This document shows positions 8,413-17,022 of a stretch of DNA of 25,039 nt, one piece after another. The DNA lies in the NCBI GenBank assembly GCA_015680685.1, contig MNCI01008118.1, positions 67,418 to 92,456 on the forward strand, in the 5' to 3' direction. The notes below the pieces were generated by a model that worked only from the letters and a program-made list of their open reading frames with translations, had not been told where the DNA came from and ran no database searches. The DNA comes from Gnetum montanum (taxonomy: Eukaryota; Streptophyta; Gnetopsida; Gnetales; Gnetaceae). Position 1 is the stretch's first letter. The number at the start of each line of letters is the position of its first letter. A program made the position numbers and the translations under genes.

Positions 8413-11400
8413 TTAGCATAGGTGGCCATCTCCCCCATGACTGAGTTGTGAGGGAGAGATCCGAAGTAGTGAGCGCCTATTTGAATTTCTAAGCAGTGCC
8501 CAACTTCTCCAAATTGATGATCTTAAATTCAGGGTTGGAAGTTGGCGACGCTCACGTTCCAGTGTATCTATGCCACGGTTGTTGGCATGAGTTTCCTCAG
8601 TTCGTTCCATGCATATTTGTTTGCTCTTATGAGAAGCTGTCAACCACGGGGTGTCTACTACTTCTTGTGTGGTTGCTACATACAGGCATCTTTGTTGCAG
8701 AGTTTCCTGGGCACACCTGTGACATGGAGACATTTCCTCCGTGTCATCACCCGATGAATCACTGTATGTGATGCATGGAACTATCCTCTTCTCGATCTTT
8801 CCACATATGTTTATCTTGGAGATTTCCAAGGAAAGATCACGGATCCTAAGGCATGCATCTACTGTGCTTAGCCATGCCCTTCCCATTATAATTGGGAAGT
8901 CCCCTTCGTTGTTGTTAACATCGATCACTAGGAAGTCTGCTGGGTAGGACCAACCACACACAGTGGTGATAACGTCCTCCACCAAACCCAATGGGATGGC
9001 AATGGACTGGTCTGCCAGCTCCAGTTGAATGTTGCTCTTCTTAAGTTGGGGCAGGTTCCAGGCGTGATACATCTTTCGCGAAATTAAGTTGACTCCGGAA
9101 CCTGAGTCAAGAAGAGCTCGATGTGGCGCATTCCCAGCGATCTGCAAATGAATAAAGGGACTCCCAGGGTCAGTTAGTTTCCTGGGAAGGTGGCCTACCT
9201 TGATCCAGTCAGTTACGGTATGTGTTAGCATAACCGTATGCGTTACATTCCCTTGGACTGAAGGGTGCTCCGAAGTGTTAGTAGTTAGAGGCCTATACAT
9301 ATACCCGTCCGCTTGTTGTTGCGAGAGCCTATCCGGGCTCCTAGTTCTGAAAAAGGGTCTCCTTTTTGTACAGTTATCGCCAGAACTAGTGTCCGGTTGG
9401 ATATTTACACTCTGAATATTTACAGATCTCGCGGCGTGACGTTGCTGCGGTTGGGTAGGTAATTCCCCTTGCATTGTTGGAGCAGGAGGTGTTATGGGAA
9501 CTACTTGAGGAAAAGGTGCGGGTGGAGTTAGAGGATGGACAGAATGTGGAATGTCTCCCGGAGGAGAAGGAGTCCTTCTGAAGTACTCCCGAGCGTAGTA
9601 GTGACGGCGTGGAGTGTGACTCATAGCGTCACCTGGAGAAACTGGCTGCTGCACATAATAACCATAAGGATCAGGCTGCCGGTAAGGGTATCGATGTGTT
9701 GGCTGTGGCATCCCCCATGACTGTGGGTATTGCCACTGCTGATGTTGCTCGATGGGCTGCGGAGGTGTTCCACTTGGATAATACGTCAAGGGTTGGTGGA
9801 ACTGCCTCGGGTTACCTTGTGGATAAGGTAACCTTCTGGGTGTTTGCCGTTGATTAAGTCTTGGATTTAATGCATACACCCCAGACTCCTGCAGATGTGA
9901 GATAATTGGACAACATCCCTTAGGATGGTCATAATAGCAGACCTCACATCCACCGTCATTGTCTGAATCAGAATTTTCAGCCTCATCGGAGTTAGAGATT
10001 TTTCCCTTACCCTTGTTATGTGCAGGGTTAAAGTTTCTCCGCTTGTCTTTGCTTTTATCACTACTTTGCTCATCCTTAGACTCTTCTACAATTTTCAGGA
10101 CTGTTTCTATTCGTGAGTCTAAGGAATCCCACATTTGGTCTACCTTAGCCGATACCTCCGTTGTTAACTTTTGGATCGGCACAGTTTTCCTGTTCACCAA
10201 CTCTTCGAGTGGTGACTCATCCTCCTCATCACAGAATTTCACTCCCTTCTTACGAAGGGAGGGATCACGGTTGTATTCCTCCGCACTTTCTCTTTTCCGT
10301 AGCTCACCCTCTTCTTGCGCTACTTGTTCCAACAATACTTCAACTTCATGGGCTCTTAGTTGGGAGAGTCTCCCTTGGGCGTAAGTCCCAAGAGTTCTTC
10401 TCGTTTCATTTCGTAGCCCATCCACGAGGTGGCGAAGTTGATCCCGCTTAGCGTACCCATGGCCCGGGCAACGATGTAGCAATGTGTAGTAACGGGCCAT
10501 GGCAGCATCCAAGGATTCATGAGCTCCTTGTTTCCAGCCTTGGATCTGCTTACGCAAGTTAGACACTCTGGAGTACGTTTGATATTTGTTGTTGAACAAT
10601 TCGAGCATCGTACTCCACCTCCTGATGGTTTCCGGTTCTAAGGACCGGTACCAGCTTTCTGCTTCTTTAGTGAGTGTCCTTGGGAACAACTTGAGTTTCT
10701 GCCACTCATTGTCTATGTTCTGCAAGGCACAGGCGTCGTGGAATGCCTGTAAATGATGTTGAGGATCAGCGTTGTATCCCCCTTCAAAACGTGGGATATT
10801 ATTTATATCCAAACGCTTGATCCTACTGTCTTTCAAATGCCTTGTGGGAATCCTAACTGCCTCTCTAATGTCAAGCATACTTCGGGTTGCGAATAGGGGT
10901 TCGTCATGATCATCTCTTTCATGACGTCTGTGATGTCTACGTTGTGGTTCCCTATTCTCCCTACGTCCTTGTCCTTGTCCTAACTCCTCTCGACCTTCTT
11001 GTCGAGGCATTTCATCTCGTTTACCTTTGCTCTCCGCGTTATGCTCATGGTGGCTGCGCCCAGATGTGGAAGGAGAGGGTGAATGATGTGATGAAGGGGA
11101 AGAAGAAGGAGATCCATCACCATGGTGATGTTTCTTACCTTCTCTTCGGCTGCTTCGGTCCCGACCGTTGCGACGATCAACGAGTCCGTCATTAGTGCGA
11201 GTGATTGTTCCTGCCGTGAACAGCTGGTGCTCACGGGGATCAGAGCCTGGAATATGTATCGTTGATCTAAGGCCCTGATGCCTAATCTCTTCACCAGAGT
11301 GAGCAGGAGGAACATCATGTTCCAAGAAACCCGTTGTGAGGGGTTCCTCGTCTCCTATTTCACTAATGACATGGGAAACTTTGCCCTTCAGAAGTGAATG

Positions 11401-11757
11401 TTGGCTCTCCTGCCTTACATCCCGAATACGTTGGGCTTTTGTGGGTTGATAATCCCTCAGAGTGTAATCATCCGCAACGTATTCAGTAATCAGCTCTTGC
11501 ATGCCATATCGTACCAAGGCACGGAAAAGCATGTTGGAAGCAGTGCGATCTGGGGGTAACACAATGTTACCTTGCATGTCTCTCCATCGCAGTTGCTCAT
11601 CTTGATGGAAAACAAAGGTAAAATCTGGCACATACTCATCAGGATGAGTATATGTGACTTTAGCCTGTTGAGGACATGGTTGATTGCGGTTATGTGTATG
11701 ATGCTGACTTTCTCCTGTCTTGTCCTTAGGTGAGTTGATTTCGTGAGAAGAAGCCAT
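8413..11757 (-). CDS. gag-pro: Gag-protease polyprotein of element B (intact, 1114 aa)
   Basis: Single uninterrupted frame. The ATG lies 128 bases after the primer site, and the family N-terminus is shared with element A's broken gag (PDEYVPDFTFVF, GNIVLPPDR). Residues 190-290 are rich in Arg, His and Ser and probably bind nucleic acid. Residues about 290-490 form the retrotransposon Gag core (FEGGYNADPQHHLQAF, ESWYRSLEPETIRRW, RCPGHGY). A coiled-coil-like acidic/basic stretch follows. Residues 604-616 are a zinc-knuckle-like CX2CX3HX4C, with one residue fewer than the classic spacing. Residues 620-780 are rich in Pro and Gln. Residues about 865-985 are an aspartic protease with DSGSG (catalytic Asp 884) and the IIMGRAWLS motif. 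From about residue 1076 the frame leaves the family pol frame, and it ends in QLSHGGDGHLC, the same peptide and stop that end element A's pol. The protein would make particles and process Gag, but supplies no RT or integrase. Confidence 0.93.
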   Translation of the reverse strand: MASSHEINSPKDKTGESQHHTHNRNQPCPQQAKVTYTHPDEYVPDFTFVFHQDEQLRWRDMQGNIVLPPDRTASNMLFRALVRYGMQELITEYVADDYTLRDYQPTKAQRIRDVRQESQHSLLKGKVSHVISEIGDEEPLTTGFLEHDVPPAHSGEEIRHQGLRSTIHIPGSDPREHQLFTAGTITRTNDGLVDRRNGRDRSSRREGKKHHHGDGSPSSSPSSHHSPSPSTSGRSHHEHNAESKGKRDEMPRQEGREELGQGQGRRENREPQRRHHRRHERDDHDEPLFATRSMLDIREAVRIPTRHLKDSRIKRLDINNIPRFEGGYNADPQHHLQAFHDACALQNIDNEWQKLKLFPRTLTKEAESWYRSLEPETIRRWSTMLELFNNKYQTYSRVSNLRKQIQGWKQGAHESLDAAMARYYTLLHRCPGHGYAKRDQLRHLVDGLRNETRRTLGTYAQGRLSQLRAHEVEVLLEQVAQEEGELRKRESAEEYNRDPSLRKKGVKFCDEEDESPLEELVNRKTVPIQKLTTEVSAKVDQMWDSLDSRIETVLKIVEESKDEQSSDKSKDKRRNFNPAHNKGKGKISNSDEAENSDSDNDGGCEVCYYDHPKGCCPIISHLQESGVYALNPRLNQRQTPRRLPYPQGNPRQFHQPLTYYPSGTPPQPIEQHQQWQYPQSWGMPQPTHRYPYRQPDPYGYYVQQPVSPGDAMSHTPRRHYYAREYFRRTPSPPGDIPHSVHPLTPPAPFPQVVPITPPAPTMQGELPTQPQQRHAARSVNIQSVNIQPDTSSGDNCTKRRPFFRTRSPDRLSQQQADGYMYRPLTTNTSEHPSVQGNVTHTVMLTHTVTDWIKVGHLPRKLTDPGSPFIHLQIAGNAPHRALLDSGSGVNLISRKMYHAWNLPQLKKSNIQLELADQSIAIPLGLVEDVITTVCGWSYPADFLVIDVNNNEGDFPIIMGRAWLSTVDACLRIRDLSLEISKINICGKIEKRIVPCITYSDSSGDDTEEMSPCHRCAQETLQQRCLYVATTQEVVDTPWLTASHKSKQICMERTEETHANNRGIDTLERERRQLPTLNLRSSIWRSWALLRNSNRRSLLRISPSQLSHGGDGHLC

Positions 11758-11885
11758 GTTTATTGGTGTGCAACTTCACCGTCTATTATTTGTTCTTGAT
11801 TAACTGATTAACCCTAAGGTTCGTTTTAAGCACACAACGATGTGAGTGATATCCCTTATGTTAAATTGGCGTACAAAACACTTAG
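11758..11885 (-). other. Untranslated leader of element B between primer site and Gag start
   Basis: 128 bases with no upstream ATG-led ORF that I can support. Together with U5, it forms the RNA leader in which a packaging signal would be expected. Confidence 0.5.
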
Positions 11886-11903
11886 TCCCCGGCAACGGCG
11901 CCA
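11886..11903 (-). promoter_or_regulatory. Primer binding site for tRNA-Asp (element B)
   Basis: On the - strand TGGCGCCGTTGCCGGGGA, one base after the 5' LTR. It complements the 3' end of plant tRNA-Asp including CCA. Athila-type elements are known to use this primer. It is intact over all 18 bases, in contrast with the decayed site in element A. Confidence 0.93.
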
Positions 11904-12322
11904 ATGATGAGTGGCGAGGTACCCCTACACTCTACCATACGAATACGAGCGTACACGCGCGATCCGGTCGAACTCCGCAGACTAAATGCCTTAACGCCAC
12001 AAGAAACACTTGGGGTTAATCATTCGTTGTCTTCCCAGGCTTGCTTGTATGTGTCACGGTGTATGGTTAAGCAAGCCTGAGGTATGTGATTTTTTTGGTA
12101 TTTTCGGCTTTCTTCTATGCTATCAAGAGAAGGGTTGAGAAAACTAAACTAACTCTAACTAAGGATCTAAGTCTAAGTTAACTAGCGTCAGCATCCGTTC
12201 CCACTTGCCGGACACACCCTGAACTATGCAACTGCGGCTTACCAAACGCTAATCGTTACTGGGATCGCCGCACGTAACGCAAGTGCTCGAAGTGGTCGTA
12301 CTGAGGCGCCTATTGAGCCTAC

Positions 12323-12608
12323 GTGTGATAAGCAGCCGATTCCGTAGCCAGCCGTACACACCCGTGGGTGCTCGTAACTAAGTCGTACTTATCACACGAT
12401 CTAGCCTAGCAATGAGCAGCCGATTCCTCAACTAGCCGTACACAACAGACCCGGGAGTTACCAAGCGCAGAATCCTGGAATACGCTACTGGGTTACCAAG
12501 CGTCCAATGCTCGTAATTGAGTCGTACTCATGCATTGCGTCAAGCAGCCGATTCCTTGACTAGCCGTACACGTCCGTAGACGCTCGTAATCAAGTCGTAC
12601 TTGAACGC
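12323..12608 (-). repeat. Three-unit hairpin array in U5 of the 5' LTR
   Basis: Second copy of the array at 5740-6025, with all main stem pairs kept. The few differences seen are mostly outside the stems. One is CCGTAG instead of CCTTAG, which weakens an inner stem of unit 1. It lies between the transcription start and the primer site, so it would be in the genomic RNA leader. Confidence 0.75.
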
Positions 12609-12673
12609 ACTAGGAAAGCAGGACAGAAAGCAATAAAACCATGTACTGCAAGGTTTATCCAAACAAGTTCGTC

Positions 12674-12679
12674 TTTATT
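12674..12679 (-). terminator. Polyadenylation signal AATAAA in element B 5' LTR
   Basis: AATAAA (- strand) in the context GGCAATAAAGACGAAC. The same context (GCAATAAAGATGAAC) is in element A's LTR at 13175-13189, so it is conserved across subfamilies. Confidence 0.65.
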
Positions 12680-12845
12680 GCCGTACACAACTTGGGTTCA
12701 GGTTACAAGCTGCTCGAATAAAGAGCCGTTCACTCTAGGACTCCTACTGCGGGCACATGGGGAAAAATTCTAACTCTGGAGTGATCAATCTGCCAGAGCT
12801 TCGCTACACTAGCCAGGATTGGGAAATGAAGGGAGTGCCGCCTCT

Positions 12846-12853
12846 TATTTATA
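12846..12853 (-). promoter_or_regulatory. TATA box of element B 5' LTR
   Basis: TATAAATA on the - strand in the conserved context CTATAAATAAGAGG, next to the palindromes at 12870-12893. It sits about 70 bases inside the LTR, which gives an unusually short U3. Confidence 0.8.
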
Positions 12854-12919
12854 GAAATGGCGGCGCGACGCGATATCGCGTACGTGATATCGCGGCCTAG
12901 TGAAAACCGCGTCTCATCA

Positions 12920-12924
12920 ATGAT
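12920..12924. repeat. Target site duplication of element B, right copy (ATGAT)
   Basis: Matches 5317-5321. Four of its five bases (TGAT, 12921-12924) are the first bases of element A's 5' LTR, so element B inserted across the border between A and its flank. Confidence 0.95.
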
Positions 12925-13002
12925 GAACCACAATATTGCATCCATAATATCGGATCAAACATGCAATGTCGAATACCCGATATTGCAGCCTGTCTCCTTG
13001 TC

Positions 13003-13010
13003 TATAAATA
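13003..13010 (+). promoter_or_regulatory. TATA box of element A 5' LTR
   Basis: TATAAATA in TCTATAAATAAGAGG, about 80 bases from the LTR start. It matches the core promoter of element B. Confidence 0.75.
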
Positions 13011-13176
13011 AGAGGTAGCGCCCTTGGTTTCCACATTAGACAGTTAGACACTTAGCCAAACTCTTGCCATTTTTTCCCTCCAGATTTAGAATTATTTCTA
13101 CATGCCCTCAGTAGAGTCCTAGAGTAAACAAATCTTTATTCAAGCATTGTGTACTTGAGCACACTTTGTGTATAGC

Positions 13177-13182
13177 AATAAA
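13177..13182 (+). terminator. Polyadenylation signal of element A LTR
   Basis: AATAAA in AGCAATAAAGATGAAC, about 170 bases downstream of the TATA box, at the same relative place as in element B. Confidence 0.6.
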
Positions 13183-13727
13183 GATGAACTTTATGATAAA
13201 CCTTGCAACATACAAAATAGATTAATTAGTGATTAATTATTGTTTAATGCTTTCCTAGTTGATTAATGATTTCTCTCACCCTACAACTCCCTTAGTTAAA
13301 TACACTTAGTACGACCACTTCAAGCATGCATGTAGCGCTTGGCAACCCAGTAATGACTAGCGTTTGGTAATCCCAGCGGCATTGTACTGGTTCAGGATGT
13401 GTACGGTAAGTGGGAATGGATACTGGTGTTAGGAGTAATTAGAACTTAGTTAATGAGTAGTTAAATTAGATTAGTTACTTAGTTATCTCTCTCCCCCTCC
13501 TTATTAGCGCAAGATATAAAATACATAAAAGCCATAAAAATCATATGCCTCAAGCTTACTTAACCATCCAGTCGTGACATACAAGTAAGTTTGGGAAGAC
13601 AACAATTAACCAACCCGTTATTGTTCCACAAGGTGCATAGGCACTTAGTCCTTGAAATTCGACCGAATTGTGTGTGAAACGCTCGTATTCATATGGTTGA
13701 GTGTAGGGGTACCTCACCACTCATCAT

Positions 13728-13745
13728 CGGCGCCATTGTCTGGGA
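13728..13745 (+). promoter_or_regulatory. Mutated tRNA-Asp primer binding site of element A
   Basis: CGGCGCCATTGTCTGGGA differs from the perfect site of element B at four positions (first base, two transitions inside and one G to T). It lies one base after the LTR end, as in B. Confidence 0.85.
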
Positions 13746-13858
13746 ATTAGTTGTTTGTGCACTAAGTAGAACGTAAGAAATCATTTACATCGTTGAAACG
13801 AACCCTTAGGATTGGTTAAGGAAAAGATAATAGTACATTGCACACTTAATGAGACAAG

Positions 13859-16800
13859 ATGTCTTCTTCTTTGCACAAAAGCACTTCACCACCTAGGACT
13901 AACACAAGAAGCAATCGGCAGCAAGATACATGTGACGTTGATCCTCCAGTTCCTCAACAGTTCCGTGTGGTATATATTCATCCTAATGAATATGTACCTG
14001 ATTTCACCTTTATTCTCCATCAAGACGAATAGCTATGTTGGCATGACTTGGAAGGTAACATAGTGTTACCTCCTGACCGTTCAGTCCCAAGTATGCTTCT
14101 TCGAGCTCTCACACGAATAGGCATGCAACACTTACACGCAGAGTACATTGCGCAAGATTATGATTCGAGAGACTATCGTCCCATAGAGGCGAAACATCAA
14201 AGGGATTTGCAATAGGAGAGACACCATAAGTCTTTGAAGGGAAAATGGTCCAAGGATGCCCCCCATGTTTTAAGCCAAACTGAGGGTGATGAACATGCCT
14301 CAGGTAGTCACCCACATGACAATGTTCCTCCCCTTGACTTTGGCAAGCAATTGTGTATCAAAACCTCCATTCTACTATTCATAACTCAGGTGCTGATACC
14401 AATGGACACAAAGTGTCCGAAAAAGGAACAAAGACACATGACAAAGATGGGCATTCTGATCGCAATTGCAATCAAGGAAGAGACCACGAAGAGAAGGTAG
14501 TAGACACCGTTATGGTGGTTGTTCTTCTTCTTCTTCACCTTCATCGTCTCCTTCTCCCTCTCCTTCAGTGTCCGGACATAGCCATAGAGAAATAGATCAT
14601 GAAGATAAGGGAAAACAAAGGGGAAGTCACTGACGAAATAGCCCAAACAGAGGATAAGGGAAATCTAGGGATTCACACCATAGAAGAAGGGAGAGTAGGG
14701 AACTACATAGGCACCATAGACACCATGAATGATACGATCATGATGAACCCCTACTCGCTACTCAAAGCATGCTAGACATAACAAAGGCCGTGAGAGTTTC
14801 AACAAGGCACCAAAAAGATAGTAGGATCAAGAGGTTAGACATGAACAACATCCCACGATTTGAAAGGGGATATAACGCTGATCCCCAAAATCACTTACAA
14901 GCATTTCATGATGCATGCACATTGCAAAACATAGAAAATGAGTGGCAAAAATTTAAGCTATTCCCACAGACACTAATAAAAGAAGCTGAAAGTTGGTATT
15001 GGTCCTTAGAACTGGAATCCATTCGTAGGTGGAGTACTATGTTAGAATTATTCAATGATAAGTATAAACATACTCTTGGGTGTCTAACCTGCAAAAGCAA
15101 ATCCAAGGATGGAAACAAGAAAGTCATGAACCCTTGGATGCTACCATGGACCGCTATTATGCACTATTACATCATTGTCCTAGCCATGGTTATTCGTAGC
15201 GGGATCAACAGCGCCATCTCATAGATGGGCTTAGGCATGAAACAAGAAGAACCCTTGGGACTTATGCCCAAGGAAGGTTATCCAAGCTTAGGTCCCATCA
15301 AATTCATAGACTACTGGAGCAAGTTGCTAAGGAAGAAGGTCAGCTATGAAAGAGAGAGAGTGCGGAAGAATATAACCGAGATCCCTCCCTCCGAAAGAAG
15401 GGACTAAGATTTTGTGAGGATGAGGAAGAGTCACCACTCGAAGAGATGGTGAATAGAAAAACCTTGCCTATTCAAAAGTTAGCATCAGAAGTATCAGCAA
15501 AGGTAGACCAAATGTGGGACTCCCTAGATAGTAGATTTCAAACTATTCTCAAAGTAATAGAGGAGTCTAGGGAGCGAGGTAGTGATCATGACAAAAGAAA
15601 AAAGAGAGAAGCAGAGAATGCACGTAACAAGGGTAAGGGTAAAGTTGTTATTATTGAAGAGGTTGTGGACTCAGACATAGATGATGATAGTGGATGTGAG
15701 ATATGTCAATACAACCATCCTAAGGGATGTTGCCCTGTGATCTCACATCTGCAAGAGTCTAGGGTGTATGCACTTAATCCACGTTTAAACACACGGCAAA
15801 CATCCCAACAGTTACCTTATCCCCAAGGTAACCCAAGGTAGTTCCACCAACCTGTAACATATTATCCAAGTGGAACTCCACCACAACCAATTGAGCAACA
15901 ACAACAGTGGCAACACCCACAATCATGCGGAATGCCACCACCAAGGCAACAATATACTTACCGGCAACCTAACCCATATGGATATTACGTGCAACATCCA
16001 ATCTCTCCACGTGACTCTGTTGGTCATGTTACTTGCCAACATCACTACCAAGCTCGCGAGTACTATAGGACTCCCTCTCCTAGGGGCTATATTCCACAAG
16101 TGTACCATCCTTCCAATCCGGCTGCATCTCTCCCACCAATAGCTCCATTACCACCTACTCCAGCAATGCAAGGTGAACTCCGTGCTCAACCACAGCAACG
16201 CAATGCCACAAGGGCTGTTAATCCTCAACCTACTATTGGTTCTAATAACCATATGAAGAAAAGACCTTTCTTCAGAACCAACAATCCAACCAAGCCTTTG
16301 CAACCCCAACTGGCTAAGTCTTTGGACGTCTTCATATCAAATAGAGCTTCAGAGCCCCCTTCAATCCTAACACCACATTCAATGCATCCATTCATGTTAA
16401 CACATGCCGTTACTAATTGGATCAAAGCTAGCCACCTTCCCAAGAAATTCTCTAATCTTGGGAGTCCCCTAATATATCTACAAATCGCTGGGAATGAGCC
16501 ATACAAAGCTCTTTTGGATTTAGGTTCCGGTGTCAACCTAATATCCCAAGAAATGTACAAGGCTTGGAACCTACCCCCATTAAAAAAGAGTAACATCCAT
16601 TTAGAGTTGGTCGACCAGTCCATCACTGTTCCCTTAAGATTAGTGGAGGAAATTGTTACCATTGTCTGTGAATGGTCATATCCAGCTGACTTCCTGGTGA
16701 TTCAAGTGAACAATAGTAAGGGGGACTTTCCAATCATAATGGGAAGGGCATGGCTGAGCACTATCGATGCACGCCTAGGAATCCGTGATCTTTCCCTAGA

Positions 16801-16888
16801 AATATCTAAGGAAAATACTTTCGAAAAGATTAAGAAGAAGAAGGTTCCATGCATCGCATATAGTGACACAGGGTATAATTGCATGTAG
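13859..16888 (+). pseudogene. Broken gag-protease of element A
   Basis: The likely start ATG at 13859 opens MSSSLHKS, then HPNEYVPDFTF and GNIVLPPDRS, matching B's Gag. A stop at 14030-14032, another near 14214 and several frameshifts follow. The Gag core is readable at 14769-15224 (RFERGYNADPQNHLQAF, ESWYWSLELESIRRW), then 15230-15840 after frame changes, with the knuckle-like CEICQYNHPKGCCP near 15700. A Pro/Gln-rich part and the protease follow at 15932-16888. The protease has DLGSG where B has DSGSG, so the catalytic triad is altered, while IIMGRAWLS is kept. The tail changes frame again before RT. Compared with B's intact ORF, this shows long neutral decay. Confidence 0.9.
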
Positions 16889-17022
16889 AGATCATGGTTT
16901 GTGCAAAGTCTAACATTGCCTGCATGCAATCAGTGTGCACAAACAATCAACATACAAAGGTGCCTATATGCAGCAGCCACATGACAAGAAAACACCCAGT
17001 GGCCAACAACTGATCAAGAAAG

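Larger units (their letters stand above)
5322..12919 (-). mobile_element. Element B: complete non-autonomous Ty3/gypsy-type LTR retrotransposon (7.6 kb)
   Basis: Two LTRs in the same orientation (5322-6391 and 11905-12919) bound this unit, with TG...CA ends (TGATGA...TCATCA) and the perfect 5-bp target duplication ATGAT. Transcription runs on the - strand. The 5' LTR is on the right, followed by a tRNA-Asp primer site, a 128-base leader, one Gag-protease ORF, a 2-kb non-coding 3' part and a purine tract before the left LTR. No RT, RNase H or integrase is present. By alignment with element A, about 5.3 kb of pol (A positions of about 17170-22430) is missing. The LTRs differ at roughly 25-30 positions by my count plus one 51-base length difference, so the insertion is younger than A but not brand new. 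It landed on the first bases of A's 5' LTR. It would need RT and integrase supplied in trans. Confidence 0.95.
11905..12919 (-). repeat. Element B 5' LTR (right copy, 1015 bp)
   Basis: Near-identical partner of 5322-6391. On the - strand it starts TGATGAGACGCGG at 12919 and ends CCACTCATCA at 11905. It is the promoter copy: TATAAATA at 12846-12853 about 70 bases from the LTR start, and AATAAA at 12674-12679 about 170 bases downstream of that, so R is short and U5 spans about 750 bases. It carries the hairpin array (12323-12608) and only two palindromes (12870-12893). Confidence 0.95.
12921..13726 (+). repeat. Element A 5' LTR (806 bp)
   Basis: Starts TGATGAACC and ends CACCACTCATCA, followed by a primer site. 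It shares promoter, polyadenylation region and 3' end with the B LTRs, but lacks B's 300-base hairpin array and has decayed CCGATATTGC-like words in place of the GCGATATCGC palindromes. It is closest to the reverse-oriented LTR at 23892-24641, with which it shares the long segment around TTAATTAGTGATTAATTATTG. The left boundary is where element B inserted. Confidence 0.9.

Noticed and set aside
8496-8947. Overlapping + strand ORFs near the end of Gag-protease
   Set aside because: They are antisense to the protease and tail of the 1114-codon ORF, with no motif of their own.
9959-10384. 141-codon ORF on the + strand
   Set aside because: It lies fully antisense to the intact Gag-protease frame, has a Ser/Leu-rich composition typical of shadow frames, and matches no family I know.
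11886-11903. Possible tRNA-Asp gene end
   Set aside because: Only the 18 bases complementary to the tRNA 3' end are present, next to the LTR, which is the primer binding site.
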